Source of the DNA: Calditrichia bacterium
GTDB taxonomy: Bacteria; Calditrichota; Calditrichia; Calditrichales; J004
Length of the DNA stretch: 64,000 bases
Reading direction: 5' to 3'
NCBI GenBank assembly: GCA_020635035.1
Contig: JACKAO010000004.1
Coordinates: 186,001-250,000, forward strand
Shown here: positions 9,338 through 18,449 of the stretch, piece after piece
Layout: every line of letters begins with the position of its first letter
How positions within the stretch are numbered: the stretch's first letter is position 1
Translations under genes and position numbers: made by a program
The notes under the pieces: generated by a model
Told to the model about the DNA's origin: nothing
Databases searched by the model: none
Seen by the model: the letters and a program-made list of their open reading frames with translations, nothing else

Positions 9338-11500
9338 ATGTTTATTAATTTGAAAAACTTTTTTGTATTTTCTGCAATTTTTCTGATAAGTGTAAATCTT
9401 TTTGCTGCCGAATCTGAACCGCAGCGGTCGGAAAATGTGGAAGCTCAGCTGGTAACTGATGTAATGTCCATAATGCCCGGCACTAAAATTAACATGGCAT
9501 TGCGTCTTAAAATGGATCGTGGATGGCACACCTATTGGTTAAACCCGGGAGATTCAGGTTTGCCTACGGAAATTCAATGGACTCTGCCGGATGGCTTTAG
9601 TTCCAGTGAAATTAACTGGCCGTTACCGGAGAAGATCGATACACCACCCCTGGTGACTTATGGTTATCATGATGAAATTTACCTGTTCAGCACCATTGCT
9701 GTTCCGGCTGATTTAAAGGCAGGTAATACAATCACAATTGCAGCGCGTGTTGATTGGCTGGAATGTGAAGAAGTTTGTATACCCGGCGGCGTCGACCTAA
9801 AAATCGATCTACCTGTAAAAGAAAATGCACCTGTACCTGATGAGCAATGGAGCAAAATATTTGCAGATGCACGCACAAAATTACCACTGGAATCAAGTGA
9901 GTGGAAGTTTGCTGTATCAGCAAAAGACAGCACTCTGCAGTTACAGGGAGTTGCCCCGGACTGGTTTGATAGTACGACAGGCAAGGTTATCTTTTTTCCT
10001 TATGAATATGGTGTAATTGAATACAGCAAAGCTCAAAAATCAAGTTTTAAAGATGGTGTGTTAAAGCTGGAAATGCCAATGGCATCAGGAGCTGAAAAAG
10101 CGCCGCAAGTGATCGAAGGTATTCTTGTTTCTGATAAAGGGTGGCGCGGGCCAAACTCCGAAAAAGCACACTATATAAACGTGAAAACAGGAATGCAGCT
10201 CGACGCCATGCCCAAAACGAACTCTTCTTCTGTAGATGGTATTCTGCTCGCTCTCGTTTTTTCATTTCTTGGCGGGATCATCCTGAATTTGATGCCATGT
10301 GTATTACCCGTATTATCTTTAAAAATATTAGGATTTGTTCAGCAGGCGAATGAAGACAAATCGCAAGCCTGGAAGCATGGGGCGGTTTTTACACTTGGAG
10401 TTCTTATTTCATTCTGGGTACTGGCAGGAAGTTTGCTGGCATTACGAGCCGGCGGAGAACAATTGGGGTGGGGCTTTCAGTTACAGGAGCCGGCATTCCT
10501 GATAATTCTCTCGGCATTTCTGTTCCTTTTTGGTCTCAGTATGTTTGGTGTGTTTGAGATAGGCACGTCTTTAACTACAATTGAAGGAAAAACGGGACGA
10601 AAAAGTGGTTGGGTTGGATCGTTTGTCAGTGGTGTAACCGCCACGGTAGTTGCCACTCCCTGTACGGCACCATTTATGGGCTCGGCACTCGGTTATGCAT
10701 TAACTCAGCCGGCATGGGCATCAATGTTAATTTTTACTTTCCTTGGACTCGGAATGGCTTTTCCATATGTTTTGCTGGCATCCATGCCTTCATTACTGAA
10801 ATTCGTTCCGAAACCCGGTCGGTGGATGGAATCAATGAAACAATTTATGGGATTCCTGCTGGTTGCGACTGTACTATGGTTGCTCTGGGTTCTTGCACAA
10901 CAGGCCGGCGCAATGATGGTTATTTTAGTATTGGCTTCTCTTTTAATTTTAAGTATCGCGGGATGGATTTACGGACGCTGGGGTAATTTGGCAATGCCCG
11001 CAAAAACGCGGATGACGTCTACAATAGTAGCAACGGTTATTACAGTTTTAACTCTTTTCTTTACTCTTAAAAGCATAGATACATTTGCTGCTGTCCCGCA
11101 GTCCGGTGAGAGTATTTCTAAGTCTGAAGGTATAAACTGGCAACCCTATTCTGATCAGTTGGTCAGCGAATTACGGGAAAGCGGACAACCACTTTTTATC
11201 GATTTTACCGCCGCCTGGTGTTTAAGCTGTCAGGTTAATGAAAGGGTTGCATTTTCATCAAAGGATGTACAGAATAAATTTACAGAATTAGGAATTACAC
11301 CGGTCAAGGCAGATTGGACTTCACGTGATGAGAATATAACCAGGGCATTGGCTTCTTATGGCAGAAACAGCGTACCACTTTATGTTTATTATCCTGCTGG
11401 TAAAGAATCCGCTCCTGTATTACTACCGGAACTTATTACACCCGGTATCGTTTTAGAAACCTTTAAAAAAAATGGATCTAAAACAATTTCAGTAAAATAA
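9338..11500 (+). CDS. dsbD: Thiol:disulfide interchange protein DsbD/ScsB-type
   Basis: A 720-residue protein with a signal peptide (cut near LFAAES) and three modules. Residues about 25-290 form a periplasmic DsbD/ScsB-like N-domain with the redox pair Cys143/Cys147 (CEEVC). Residues about 300-590 form the eight-helix membrane domain, with Cys321 (LMPCVLP) and Cys442 (TPCTAPF). Residues about 605-720 form a thioredoxin domain with Cys628/Cys631 (WCLSC). The protein carries electrons from cytoplasmic thioredoxin to periplasmic substrates. All six cysteines are present. The long N-domain resembles ScsB/copper-stress versions more than E. coli DsbD. It is followed after 16 bases by a peroxiredoxin-like gene that could be its client. 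Confidence 0.93.
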   Translation: MFINLKNFFVFSAIFLISVNLFAAESEPQRSENVEAQLVTDVMSIMPGTKINMALRLKMDRGWHTYWLNPGDSGLPTEIQWTLPDGFSSSEINWPLPEKIDTPPLVTYGYHDEIYLFSTIAVPADLKAGNTITIAARVDWLECEEVCIPGGVDLKIDLPVKENAPVPDEQWSKIFADARTKLPLESSEWKFAVSAKDSTLQLQGVAPDWFDSTTGKVIFFPYEYGVIEYSKAQKSSFKDGVLKLEMPMASGAEKAPQVIEGILVSDKGWRGPNSEKAHYINVKTGMQLDAMPKTNSSSVDGILLALVFSFLGGIILNLMPCVLPVLSLKILGFVQQANEDKSQAWKHGAVFTLGVLISFWVLAGSLLALRAGGEQLGWGFQLQEPAFLIILSAFLFLFGLSMFGVFEIGTSLTTIEGKTGRKSGWVGSFVSGVTATVVATPCTAPFMGSALGYALTQPAWASMLIFTFLGLGMAFPYVLLASMPSLLKFVPKPGRWMESMKQFMGFLLVATVLWLLWVLAQQAGAMMVILVLASLLILSIAGWIYGRWGNLAMPAKTRMTSTIVATVITVLTLFFTLKSIDTFAAVPQSGESISKSEGINWQPYSDQLVSELRESGQPLFIDFTAAWCLSCQVNERVAFSSKDVQNKFTELGITPVKADWTSRDENITRALASYGRNSVPLYVYYPAGKESAPVLLPELITPGIVLETFKKNGSKTISVK

Positions 11501-11516
11501 ACACAGGAGGAAATAT

Positions 11517-12134
11517 ATGCATAAACGTATAATATTATTTACACTCCTTGTAACAGGATTTATTCTTCACACTTCAATGTTTGCGTCTGAGAAAGCGCAA
11601 ATCAACAAAGCGGCACCTGATTTTATTTTGACTGATTCACACGGAAAGACTCATTCACTTTCGCAATATAAAGGCAAAATTGTCGTTCTTGAATGGGTTA
11701 ATTTTGGTTGCCCGTTTGTTAGAAAACATTATAATGGCAAAAATATGCAGGCACTTCAGCAAAAATATACTTCTGAAGATATCGTCTGGCTTTCAATTTG
11801 TTCATCCGCTCCCGGCAAACAAGGCTATTATAGATCGAATGACGAATTGAATAAAAAACTTGCAGAAGAAGGTCATGAAGCCAGCGCTTACCTTATAGAT
11901 GCAAGTGGTGATGTAGGACGAATGTACGACGCAAAAACAACTCCGCATATGTACATAATAAATAAAGAAGGTATACTGGTTTATGATGGTGCTATTGATG
12001 ATAAACCTTCTGCAAAGCTTGAAGACTTAAAAGAAGCTGATAATTATGTAAGTAACAAACTGGATATACTTATTGCCGGAAAAGAAGTTGATCCTGAGAC
12101 CACCAATCCCTACGGTTGCGGGATAAAATACTAA
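11517..12134 (+). CDS. Exported peroxiredoxin-like (redoxin/AhpC-TSA) protein
   Basis: A 205-residue secreted thioredoxin-fold protein with a signal peptide ending near MFASEK. The core starts APDFILTDSHG and has the active-site block NFGCPFVRKHY. This single Cys with a downstream Phe-Val is typical of the PRX-like subgroup (periplasmic thiol peroxidases near TlpA), not a CxxC reductase. A second Cys in the SICSSAPG region could resolve the reaction. The C-terminal ...TNPYGCGIKY is a common ending in this family. A perfect AGGAGG ribosome site precedes the ATG. Position after dsbD suggests it is reduced by DsbD, giving a periplasmic peroxide-repair pair. A terminator follows at 12150. Confidence 0.9.
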   Translation: MHKRIILFTLLVTGFILHTSMFASEKAQINKAAPDFILTDSHGKTHSLSQYKGKIVVLEWVNFGCPFVRKHYNGKNMQALQQKYTSEDIVWLSICSSAPGKQGYYRSNDELNKKLAEEGHEASAYLIDASGDVGRMYDAKTTPHMYIINKEGILVYDGAIDDKPSAKLEDLKEADNYVSNKLDILIAGKEVDPETTNPYGCGIKY

Positions 12135-12149
12135 ACCAACAAATTCTTA

Positions 12150-12188
12150 AAATCCCCTGTAAAATTGTTCTGCAGGGGATTTCTTTTA
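12150..12188 (+). terminator. Rho-independent terminator after peroxiredoxin gene
   Basis: A 10-base stem AAATCCCCTG (12150-12159) pairs with CAGGGGATTT (12173-12182), with a 13-base loop and a short T-rich tail. It closes the dsbD operon. Confidence 0.8.
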
Positions 12189-12547
12189 CCTACAGCTAAA
12201 AATCTTTAAATTCTCTAATTTTTTCTTCTTAATTCAGAATCATATTTCAGAAACTTCGTACAGTATCAAAATGGTAAATAAATATGGAATAATTGTATAA
12301 AATTATATGGTTATAGTGAACTGAAAAAAGAAATCCTTTGTTAAACAAAAAGTTACGCATGGATAGTTTTTGGCGTGATCGGCCCTGAAAAAGTCGTTAT
12401 TAGATATTTCTGAAAGATATATTAGCTATTAAAATTAGATCTTGCAGAAATCTAATAATCTACTGACATAGGGTTGTCATTTTTATGTTTTAAAATTTTA
12501 TCATTCAATGCGTGACTATTCTAATAAATTTATAAACAGGTATAATT
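12189..12547. other. AT-rich intergenic region with one long imperfect hairpin
   Basis: About 360 bases without a convincing gene. The only structure I see is an inverted repeat: TTATTAGATATTTCTG (12397-12412) against CAGAAATCTAATAA (12445-12458), 14 paired bases with a 2-base bulge and a ~32-base loop. It ends about 90 bases before the exporter operon start at 12548, so it may be part of the leader or an operator. No promoter match is strong enough to name. Confidence 0.4.
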
Positions 12548-13732
12548 ATGAATACTGATCTTTCTGCACTGCGAATAGATAAATCAAAACGTGATATTCC
12601 CGATTCAAATGGCGGATCAAAAAAATGGATAATTGGTCTTAGCCTTGTTTTTATTGTAATACTAATTTCTGTTATTATTGCCGGCAACTGGGATTCTTAT
12701 TTTACTTCGGGACAGGAAGTATCCGTAACGGTAGCATCCATGCAATCACCGGCACAATCATCAGCAGTTTTAACATCCAGCGGGTATGTGGTTGCCCAGC
12801 GCAAAGCATCGGTTGCATCAAAGGCTACCGGAAGGCTGGTATATCTTGGAGTTGTTGAAGGAGATAAAGTTAAACAGAACCAGGTTGTTGCACGGCTTGA
12901 AGATAATGATATTCAGGCACAGCTGGCAGAAGCACGTGCCAATCTTAAATTAAACCAGGCTGAACTTGACGAAGCAAAAAATAATTTTGACAGAGCCACT
13001 GATTTATTGAACCAGAAAGCAATTGCAAAAGCTGATTTTGATGCAGCGCGTACAGCTTATAACCGTGTCCTTGCCTCCATCGATCTTGCACAGGCAAGAG
13101 TTAAACAATCGGAAGTGGCTTTGGAAAACACACTGATCCGTGCACCATTCGATGGCACCGTGCTTACAAAAAATGCAGACGTGGGAGAAGTCGTTGCTCC
13201 CCTGGGTGCCGGCTCTAACACCCGTGCTGCCGTAGTGACTATTGCAGATTTAAGTTCATTACAGGTGGAAGCGGATGTAAGTGAATCCAATCTGCAAAAA
13301 ATTACAATCGGTCAGAAAAGCGAGATCACCCTTGATGCCTATCCTGCAAAAAACTATGCCGGTTATGTTGCCAAGATTATTCCTACTGCGGATCGTGCGA
13401 AAGGTACTGTGATGGTCAAAGTGGCTTTTACAGAATATGATGAGCGGGTGCTACCTGAAATGAGCGTTAAAGTTCTGTTTCTTTCACCGGAAGATAAAAC
13501 ATCGGAGGACCAGCAAGCGATGCTTACGGTGCCGGGTTCGAGTATTACACAAAGAAACGGCAGAAAGGTTGTATTTAAACTGGTCGACGGTCATGCGGTT
13601 GAGACAAAAGTGGTGACAGGACGCAGTTTTAATGGGGAACAGGAAATTATTTCAGGTCTTACAGATGGGGAAAGGATTATTGCCAATCCCGGGGAAGAGT
13701 TAAAAGATGGGGTAGCTGTTGTTGTTAAATAA
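12548..13732 (+). CDS. Periplasmic adaptor (HlyD/MacA-like) of ABC exporter
   Basis: A 394-residue membrane fusion protein. A single membrane segment lies at about residues 27-47. A biotinyl-lipoyl-like half (TSGYVVAQRKASVASKATGRL) comes next, then an alpha-helical hairpin (about residues 120-180, with many Ala/Glu/Gln), then a second lipoyl half (IRAPFDGTVLTKNADVGEVV) and beta-barrel domains. In the MacAB-type system the adaptor links an inner-membrane ABC transporter to an outer-membrane channel. The next three genes give the ATPase and two permeases. No TolC-like channel is encoded here. Confidence 0.92.
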   Translation: MNTDLSALRIDKSKRDIPDSNGGSKKWIIGLSLVFIVILISVIIAGNWDSYFTSGQEVSVTVASMQSPAQSSAVLTSSGYVVAQRKASVASKATGRLVYLGVVEGDKVKQNQVVARLEDNDIQAQLAEARANLKLNQAELDEAKNNFDRATDLLNQKAIAKADFDAARTAYNRVLASIDLAQARVKQSEVALENTLIRAPFDGTVLTKNADVGEVVAPLGAGSNTRAAVVTIADLSSLQVEADVSESNLQKITIGQKSEITLDAYPAKNYAGYVAKIIPTADRAKGTVMVKVAFTEYDERVLPEMSVKVLFLSPEDKTSEDQQAMLTVPGSSITQRNGRKVVFKLVDGHAVETKVVTGRSFNGEQEIISGLTDGERIIANPGEELKDGVAVVVK

Positions 13733-13765
13733 TGCTGAAATTTAATACAGTGTGGAGAATCTAAA

Positions 13766-14437
13766 ATGGCAGAATTTATTGAGATAAAAAATTTATCAAA
13801 GTCTTACTGGCGGGATAAATTTGAAATAAATGTTTTAAATAATATTAATCTCACAATTAATGAAGGTGAATTTATAGCCCTGATGGGGCCGTCCGGTTCA
13901 GGCAAAACAACGCTGTTGAACATGACTGCCGGCATTGATCGCCCAAATAAGGGGGAAATTAATATTAACGGAGTTAATATTGCGTCTTTAAACGAATCCC
14001 AGCTGGCAAAATGGCGCTCGTCCAATGTTGGCTTTATTTTCCAGTTTTATAATCTTATCCCGGTGCTTACGGCTTATGATAATGTTGAATTACCATTGCT
14101 GTTGACCAAACTTTCTAAAGCTGAACGTAAAAAACATGTTGAAACAGCCCTTTCGATTGTAGGTTTGGGTGATCGTATGTACCACTATCCCAAACAACTG
14201 TCCGGTGGACAGGAACAGCGCGTTGCAATTGCACGTGCTATCGTTACAGATCCGCTTATTCTTGTGGCTGATGAACCTACCGGGGACCTTGATAAAAATT
14301 CAGCTGAAGAAATTCTCAGTCTGATGGAAAGGCTGAACAAAGAATTTCACAAAACTATTGTAATGGTAACACATGACCCTCACGCGGCTGAAAGAGCTCA
14401 GGTAACACGTCACCTTGATAAAGGCGACCTGGTCTGA
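13766..14437 (+). CDS. ABC transporter ATPase, MacB/LolD type
   Basis: A 223-residue nucleotide-binding protein of the lipoprotein/antimicrobial-peptide exporter class. Walker A is GPSGSGKTT (from residue 41), the Q-loop is in FIFQFYNLIPVLTAYDN, the signature is LSGGQEQRVAIARA, Walker B and D-loop are ADEPTGDLD, and the switch His is in VTHDP. GQEQ replaces the usual GQQQ. The ATPase is a separate polypeptide, not fused to the permease as in E. coli MacB. A GGAG ribosome site lies 8 bases before the ATG. It powers the two FtsX-type permeases encoded next. Confidence 0.94.
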   Translation: MAEFIEIKNLSKSYWRDKFEINVLNNINLTINEGEFIALMGPSGSGKTTLLNMTAGIDRPNKGEININGVNIASLNESQLAKWRSSNVGFIFQFYNLIPVLTAYDNVELPLLLTKLSKAERKKHVETALSIVGLGDRMYHYPKQLSGGQEQRVAIARAIVTDPLILVADEPTGDLDKNSAEEILSLMERLNKEFHKTIVMVTHDPHAAERAQVTRHLDKGDLV

Positions 14438-14459
14438 TTATCGCTGATTGGAGAATTTT

Positions 14460-15620
14460 ATGTTTATTTTAAAACTCGTTTTCAAAAATGCATTCCGGCA
14501 TAAACTCAGAACGATACTCACAATCTTTGGTATGGCTATCGCTGTGATTGCATTCGGGGTGTTGCGAACAGTCGTTACTGCCTGGTACGCCGGGGTCGAT
14601 GCTTCTTCTGCAGATCGTCTTATTACACGTCAGGCCGTATCGTTTATTTTCCCGATGCCGTATGCTTACAAAGACAAAATCGAGCAGATACCGGGAATAG
14701 ATGTTGTGTCTTTTGCTAACTGGTTTGGCGGTACATATATCGATAAAAGCAATTTTTTTGCCCGGCTGGCTGTGGATGCCGACACTTATTTTGATGCTTT
14801 CCCGGAGTTTTTACTGAGTGAGCAGGAACTGGCAAATTTTAAGAAAGAACGAAATGCCTGTATTATTGGCAGCGATATTGCCAAACAATTTAATTTAAAA
14901 GTTGGCGATATGATGACCCTGGAAGGTGATATTTATCCCGGAACATGGGAATTTGTGATACGCGGGATATATAAACCTAAAAATAAAAATACGGACGCCA
15001 CTCAGATGTTTTTTCAATGGGATTATCTGAATGAGCTGATAGAACAGCAAAGTCCGAATCGCGGCAATCAGGTGGGTTGGTATATTGAGAAACTTGCCGA
15101 TCCAAGCCAGTCTGCCGAGATTTCTGAAAAGATTGATGCCCTTTTCCGTAATTCTGCAGCTGAAACAAAGACTGAAACCGAACAGGCATTCCAGCAGGGT
15201 TTTATTTCTGCATCAGGTGCGATTATAACAGCTATGAATGTTTTATCATTTGTTATTGTTGGAATAATAATGCTTGTGCTGGCCAATACAATGATTATGT
15301 CAGCACGTGAACGGACGCGAGAATATGCGGTCTTAAAGACCTTAGGATTTTCCACCGGGCATATTACGGGTCTTATTTTCGGAGAAACCATGGTTGTTTC
15401 TGCGTTGGGTGGCGGAATTGGTCTTTTACTCTGTTTTCCATTTGTGGATGGCATTTCGCAGGCTATTCCTAAAGGAATGTTCCCTGTTTTTCAAATGGAG
15501 CCGGTTACAATCTTCCTGGCTCTGACCGCTGTTGGATTAATCAGTATTATTGCTGCTATTTTTCCGATTCAGCGGGCATTACGAATTAACATTGTTGACG
15601 GTTTCCGTTTTGTAGGATAA
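14460..15620 (+). CDS. ABC exporter permease, MacB/FtsX type (subunit 1)
   Basis: A 386-residue permease with one N-terminal membrane helix, a ~220-residue MacB-type periplasmic domain and three C-terminal helices with an FtsX domain (about residues 265-385). The ERTREYAVLKTLGFS block before the third helix is typical. An in-frame TTG exists at 14448, but the TTGGAG there supplies the GGAG ribosome site for the ATG at 14460, 6 bases away, so I start at 14460. With the second permease it probably forms a heterodimer that moves substrate by mechanotransmission rather than by a pore. Confidence 0.92.
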   Translation: MFILKLVFKNAFRHKLRTILTIFGMAIAVIAFGVLRTVVTAWYAGVDASSADRLITRQAVSFIFPMPYAYKDKIEQIPGIDVVSFANWFGGTYIDKSNFFARLAVDADTYFDAFPEFLLSEQELANFKKERNACIIGSDIAKQFNLKVGDMMTLEGDIYPGTWEFVIRGIYKPKNKNTDATQMFFQWDYLNELIEQQSPNRGNQVGWYIEKLADPSQSAEISEKIDALFRNSAAETKTETEQAFQQGFISASGAIITAMNVLSFVIVGIIMLVLANTMIMSARERTREYAVLKTLGFSTGHITGLIFGETMVVSALGGGIGLLLCFPFVDGISQAIPKGMFPVFQMEPVTIFLALTAVGLISIIAAIFPIQRALRINIVDGFRFVG

Positions 15621-15647
15621 TTAATCTTTGTTAAAAAAGGTGAATAA

Positions 15648-16817
15648 ATGAAAGTACCATTTAAATATTCAATCCATAATTTTGGCTCAAGAAAACTCAC
15701 AACTGCTATAACTATTCTCGGGATCGCCCTTGTAGTGTTCGTATTTTCTGCTGTTTTGATGATGGCTTATGGAATCAATAAAACCTTAGCTACAACCGGA
15801 TCGGATAATAATGTTGTTGTTATACGTAAAGGCTCTAATGGTGAGATTTCAAGTATTGTTGACGGCGATGCGCAAAACATAATAAAAACCCTTCCCTATA
15901 TCGCGAAAAAGGATAACGGCCGGCAAATTTTAACAGCCAGCCCGGTTGTTGTAATCAATCTGTCTAAACCCGATGGCGGTGTGAGTAATGTTATGGTTCG
16001 CGGGATGGATGACGTTATCAGTGATTTGCATCCTGAAGTAAAAATAACACAGGGCAGAATGTTTAATCCTTCTTTGCGGGAGTTGATTGTCGGTGCGTCT
16101 ATTTCAGACAAATTTACCAACGCAGATATCGGCAGCCAGATAAAATTTGCCGGGGATCAGTGGAAAATTGTCGGTAAGTTTACAACCGATGGCGGGGGCT
16201 TTGATTCGGAGATATGGGGCGATTCCCAGCAGCTGCTGGATGCTTTCAACAGGGGAAACTCTGTTTCAACTCTTACTTTCAGAATGGATAACCCCAATAA
16301 TTTTGCTGAAATAAAGAATGTGTTTGAGTCAGATAAACGTTTAAAACAATATGAACCTAAAATTGAAACAGCTTATTTTGCTGAACAATCCGAATTTATG
16401 GCAACATTTATCCGCATCCTGGGGATTTTTGTAACGGTAATTTTTAGTATTGGTGCCACTGTTGGTGCGATGATTACCATGTATGCAGCGGTTGCCAACC
16501 GCACTAAAGAAATCGGAACTCTGCGCGCCCTTGGTTTCAGCAGGAGAAGTATCCTGACGGTTTTTCTTACCGAATCGGTTCTGATATCTCTGCTGGGTGG
16601 AGCGATTGGTTTATTCCTGGCGTCATTCCTGCAGTTCTTTACAATTTCTACGTTAAACTTTGATTCATTTGCTGAACTTGCCTTTTCATTTGCGCTGTCG
16701 CCATCCATCATTATTTCTTCAATGATTTTTGCTATCGCGATGGGAATACTTGGGGGATTTCTTCCTTCAGCGCGTGCTGCCCGGATGAATATTCTCAATG
16801 CATTGCGTACTGCATGA
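15648..16817 (+). CDS. ABC exporter permease, MacB/FtsX type (subunit 2)
   Basis: A 389-residue paralog of the preceding permease with the same plan: an N-terminal helix (about residues 20-45), a periplasmic MacB-like domain and a C-terminal FtsX domain with three helices (RTKEIGTLRALGFSRRS before the middle helix). AGGTGA lies just upstream of the ATG. The gene ends the exporter operon, which runs convergently into the aldo/keto reductase gene with only 10 bases between the stops. The substrate is not predictable from sequence. Confidence 0.92.
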   Translation: MKVPFKYSIHNFGSRKLTTAITILGIALVVFVFSAVLMMAYGINKTLATTGSDNNVVVIRKGSNGEISSIVDGDAQNIIKTLPYIAKKDNGRQILTASPVVVINLSKPDGGVSNVMVRGMDDVISDLHPEVKITQGRMFNPSLRELIVGASISDKFTNADIGSQIKFAGDQWKIVGKFTTDGGGFDSEIWGDSQQLLDAFNRGNSVSTLTFRMDNPNNFAEIKNVFESDKRLKQYEPKIETAYFAEQSEFMATFIRILGIFVTVIFSIGATVGAMITMYAAVANRTKEIGTLRALGFSRRSILTVFLTESVLISLLGGAIGLFLASFLQFFTISTLNFDSFAELAFSFALSPSIIISSMIFAIAMGILGGFLPSARAARMNILNALRTA

Positions 16818-16827
16818 GATTTAAAAG

Positions 16828-18336
16828 TTAAATATTTTCCTGCAAAGACTTAATCTTTAACCAGTCCTGTTTATTGAGATTCTGATGAACAGGATTGGTT
16901 ATTTCGTGTAAAAAATCATCAACATAAGTTTGCTGGCGCATTCCAATTAAAACAGAAGATATACCTTTGGTGCTCCGCAATGCATTTACGGCAAGGTGCT
17001 GCAGATTTTGACACTGTGATAATAAAGGAACAGATGTTTTCAGCTTTTTAAAAAGACTATCATTTAAAGCTGCTGTTTTACTTCCGTAAAATAATGTAAG
17101 AGTATCCAGAACATTGTTGAAAGATTCTACATATTGATCGAGCCATTTTATAACTGTATCATCTTTATCTGGAATTTCATTAACCCGTTGTACGGCAAAG
17201 CTAATCTGCTCAGCAAGAAATCGAGCCTGGTTTTCTATCCATGCCCAATAAGGACCCAGTCGTTCATAATTTGTTTTCAGATAAATCCCGCTTGCAAAAA
17301 ATCCGCTTAATTCCTGGATGGTTTTTTCATCTGTCTTAAGTAAAGTAACAATGTTTTTTGAAAAGAGTTGTTCCAAATCGAACACAGAATCAAGTGCTTT
17401 GTTAAGTTGATCAGGATTAAATTCTTCTGCCAATGTAAGGCTTACTAATCGTTGTAATTTATCGCTAAAAGCATTAAGCGGACGATTTATGAGCACAGCA
17501 AGATTATTTTTTTCTGCAAATTCTAAAACAGAATTATTTCCCGCCTGGTTTTCTTCGCAAATGGCACCCTGTTCGCTAATGTTCATGGGGAATTGTACAA
17601 CACGAAAGTGATGGTCGTGAGATATGGATTCTGCGATTTTGAGACATTTCTCCAAGGATGTAAAATCATAGCGGTTTTGATTTACCGGAAATGCGTTTGA
17701 GCTAATCCCGTAGTATTGGATACGACCATTGCGGGCTTCAATCTCCAGATGCAGAAAAGCCTGTTCGATCCGTCTGTAATACTCCTGGCGGGCCGTATCC
17801 AAATCCAGTCCTTGTTTTTGGGCATTTAGTAAATAATACTCCGGGTTATGCAGCAGGTAAACATCGATCGTATCTGCCTGTAAGCGATTCAGGCTGCGGC
17901 TTAATTGATCCGAAATAAAATCCGGATGCATGCAATGTTCAAGCCCGGAGCTGTATTCGACCAGTTCCGGGAAAGCGCGGCCCTGTTGTTTCAGCTGCTG
18001 GCTTAAGGCATAATTTTGTCCCTGCAGATAGCCAACTTTACTAACAATTATCATTTCTTCGCGATTGATTTTGTTCTGTCCGGACAATCTTTTCAGTACA
18101 GCCCCGATTAATTCTTCACTGCCGCCATCCGCATAATTGCTGCTGGTATCGATAAGGTTAATACCACTTAGTAATGCGTGCTCAAGTGCTTGCTGGTGTT
18201 CCTGCAGGGAAATATGAACTCTGTAACTGCCAAACGCTATTGCACTGCAGCCGAGACCTGTTTGCCCAAGAATGTTATATTGCATGTTTGGATATTTTTT
18301 TGATAATTGCAGTGTTTCGGCTATTTTAGCAGGCAT
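16828..18336 (-). CDS. Aldo/keto reductase family protein with long insertion
   Basis: A 502-residue protein, against ~300-340 for most of the family. The N-terminal half is a clear aldo/keto reductase: a LGQTGLGCSAIAFGSY start, the Asp and Tyr of the catalytic tetrad in LIDTSSNYADGG, Lys in IVSKVGY and His in YLLHNPE. After about residue 290 there is an extra, mostly helical stretch of ~150 residues before the family's usual C-terminal block (RSTKGISSVLIGMR). The first ATG (18336) has a GGAA-type ribosome site; a shorter start at 18285 (MQYNILG) resembles the usual N-terminus but has no such site. The expected role is NADPH-dependent reduction of a sugar or aldehyde. It diverges from the DUF481 gene. 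Confidence 0.85.
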   Translation of the reverse strand: MPAKIAETLQLSKKYPNMQYNILGQTGLGCSAIAFGSYRVHISLQEHQQALEHALLSGINLIDTSSNYADGGSEELIGAVLKRLSGQNKINREEMIIVSKVGYLQGQNYALSQQLKQQGRAFPELVEYSSGLEHCMHPDFISDQLSRSLNRLQADTIDVYLLHNPEYYLLNAQKQGLDLDTARQEYYRRIEQAFLHLEIEARNGRIQYYGISSNAFPVNQNRYDFTSLEKCLKIAESISHDHHFRVVQFPMNISEQGAICEENQAGNNSVLEFAEKNNLAVLINRPLNAFSDKLQRLVSLTLAEEFNPDQLNKALDSVFDLEQLFSKNIVTLLKTDEKTIQELSGFFASGIYLKTNYERLGPYWAWIENQARFLAEQISFAVQRVNEIPDKDDTVIKWLDQYVESFNNVLDTLTLFYGSKTAALNDSLFKKLKTSVPLLSQCQNLQHLAVNALRSTKGISSVLIGMRQQTYVDDFLHEITNPVHQNLNKQDWLKIKSLQENI

Positions 18337-18449
18337 AGAAATTCCATGTTTAATTGATTATAAATTCAAGAATTAAGGTAAGAATTTTTGCTAAACATGA
18401 CTAATATTTAAAACGAACCCTAAGTTTAATCTTAAATGCATATACTCTT

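Noticed and set aside
15068..15454. 128-codon minus-strand frame
   Set aside because: It is antisense to the FtsX domain of the exporter permease, with no ribosome site; treated as a shadow.
18345..18398. Inverted repeat CATGTTTA/TAAACATG before the DUF481 gene
   Set aside because: Only eight bases, widely spaced and AT-rich, so chance is a fair explanation.
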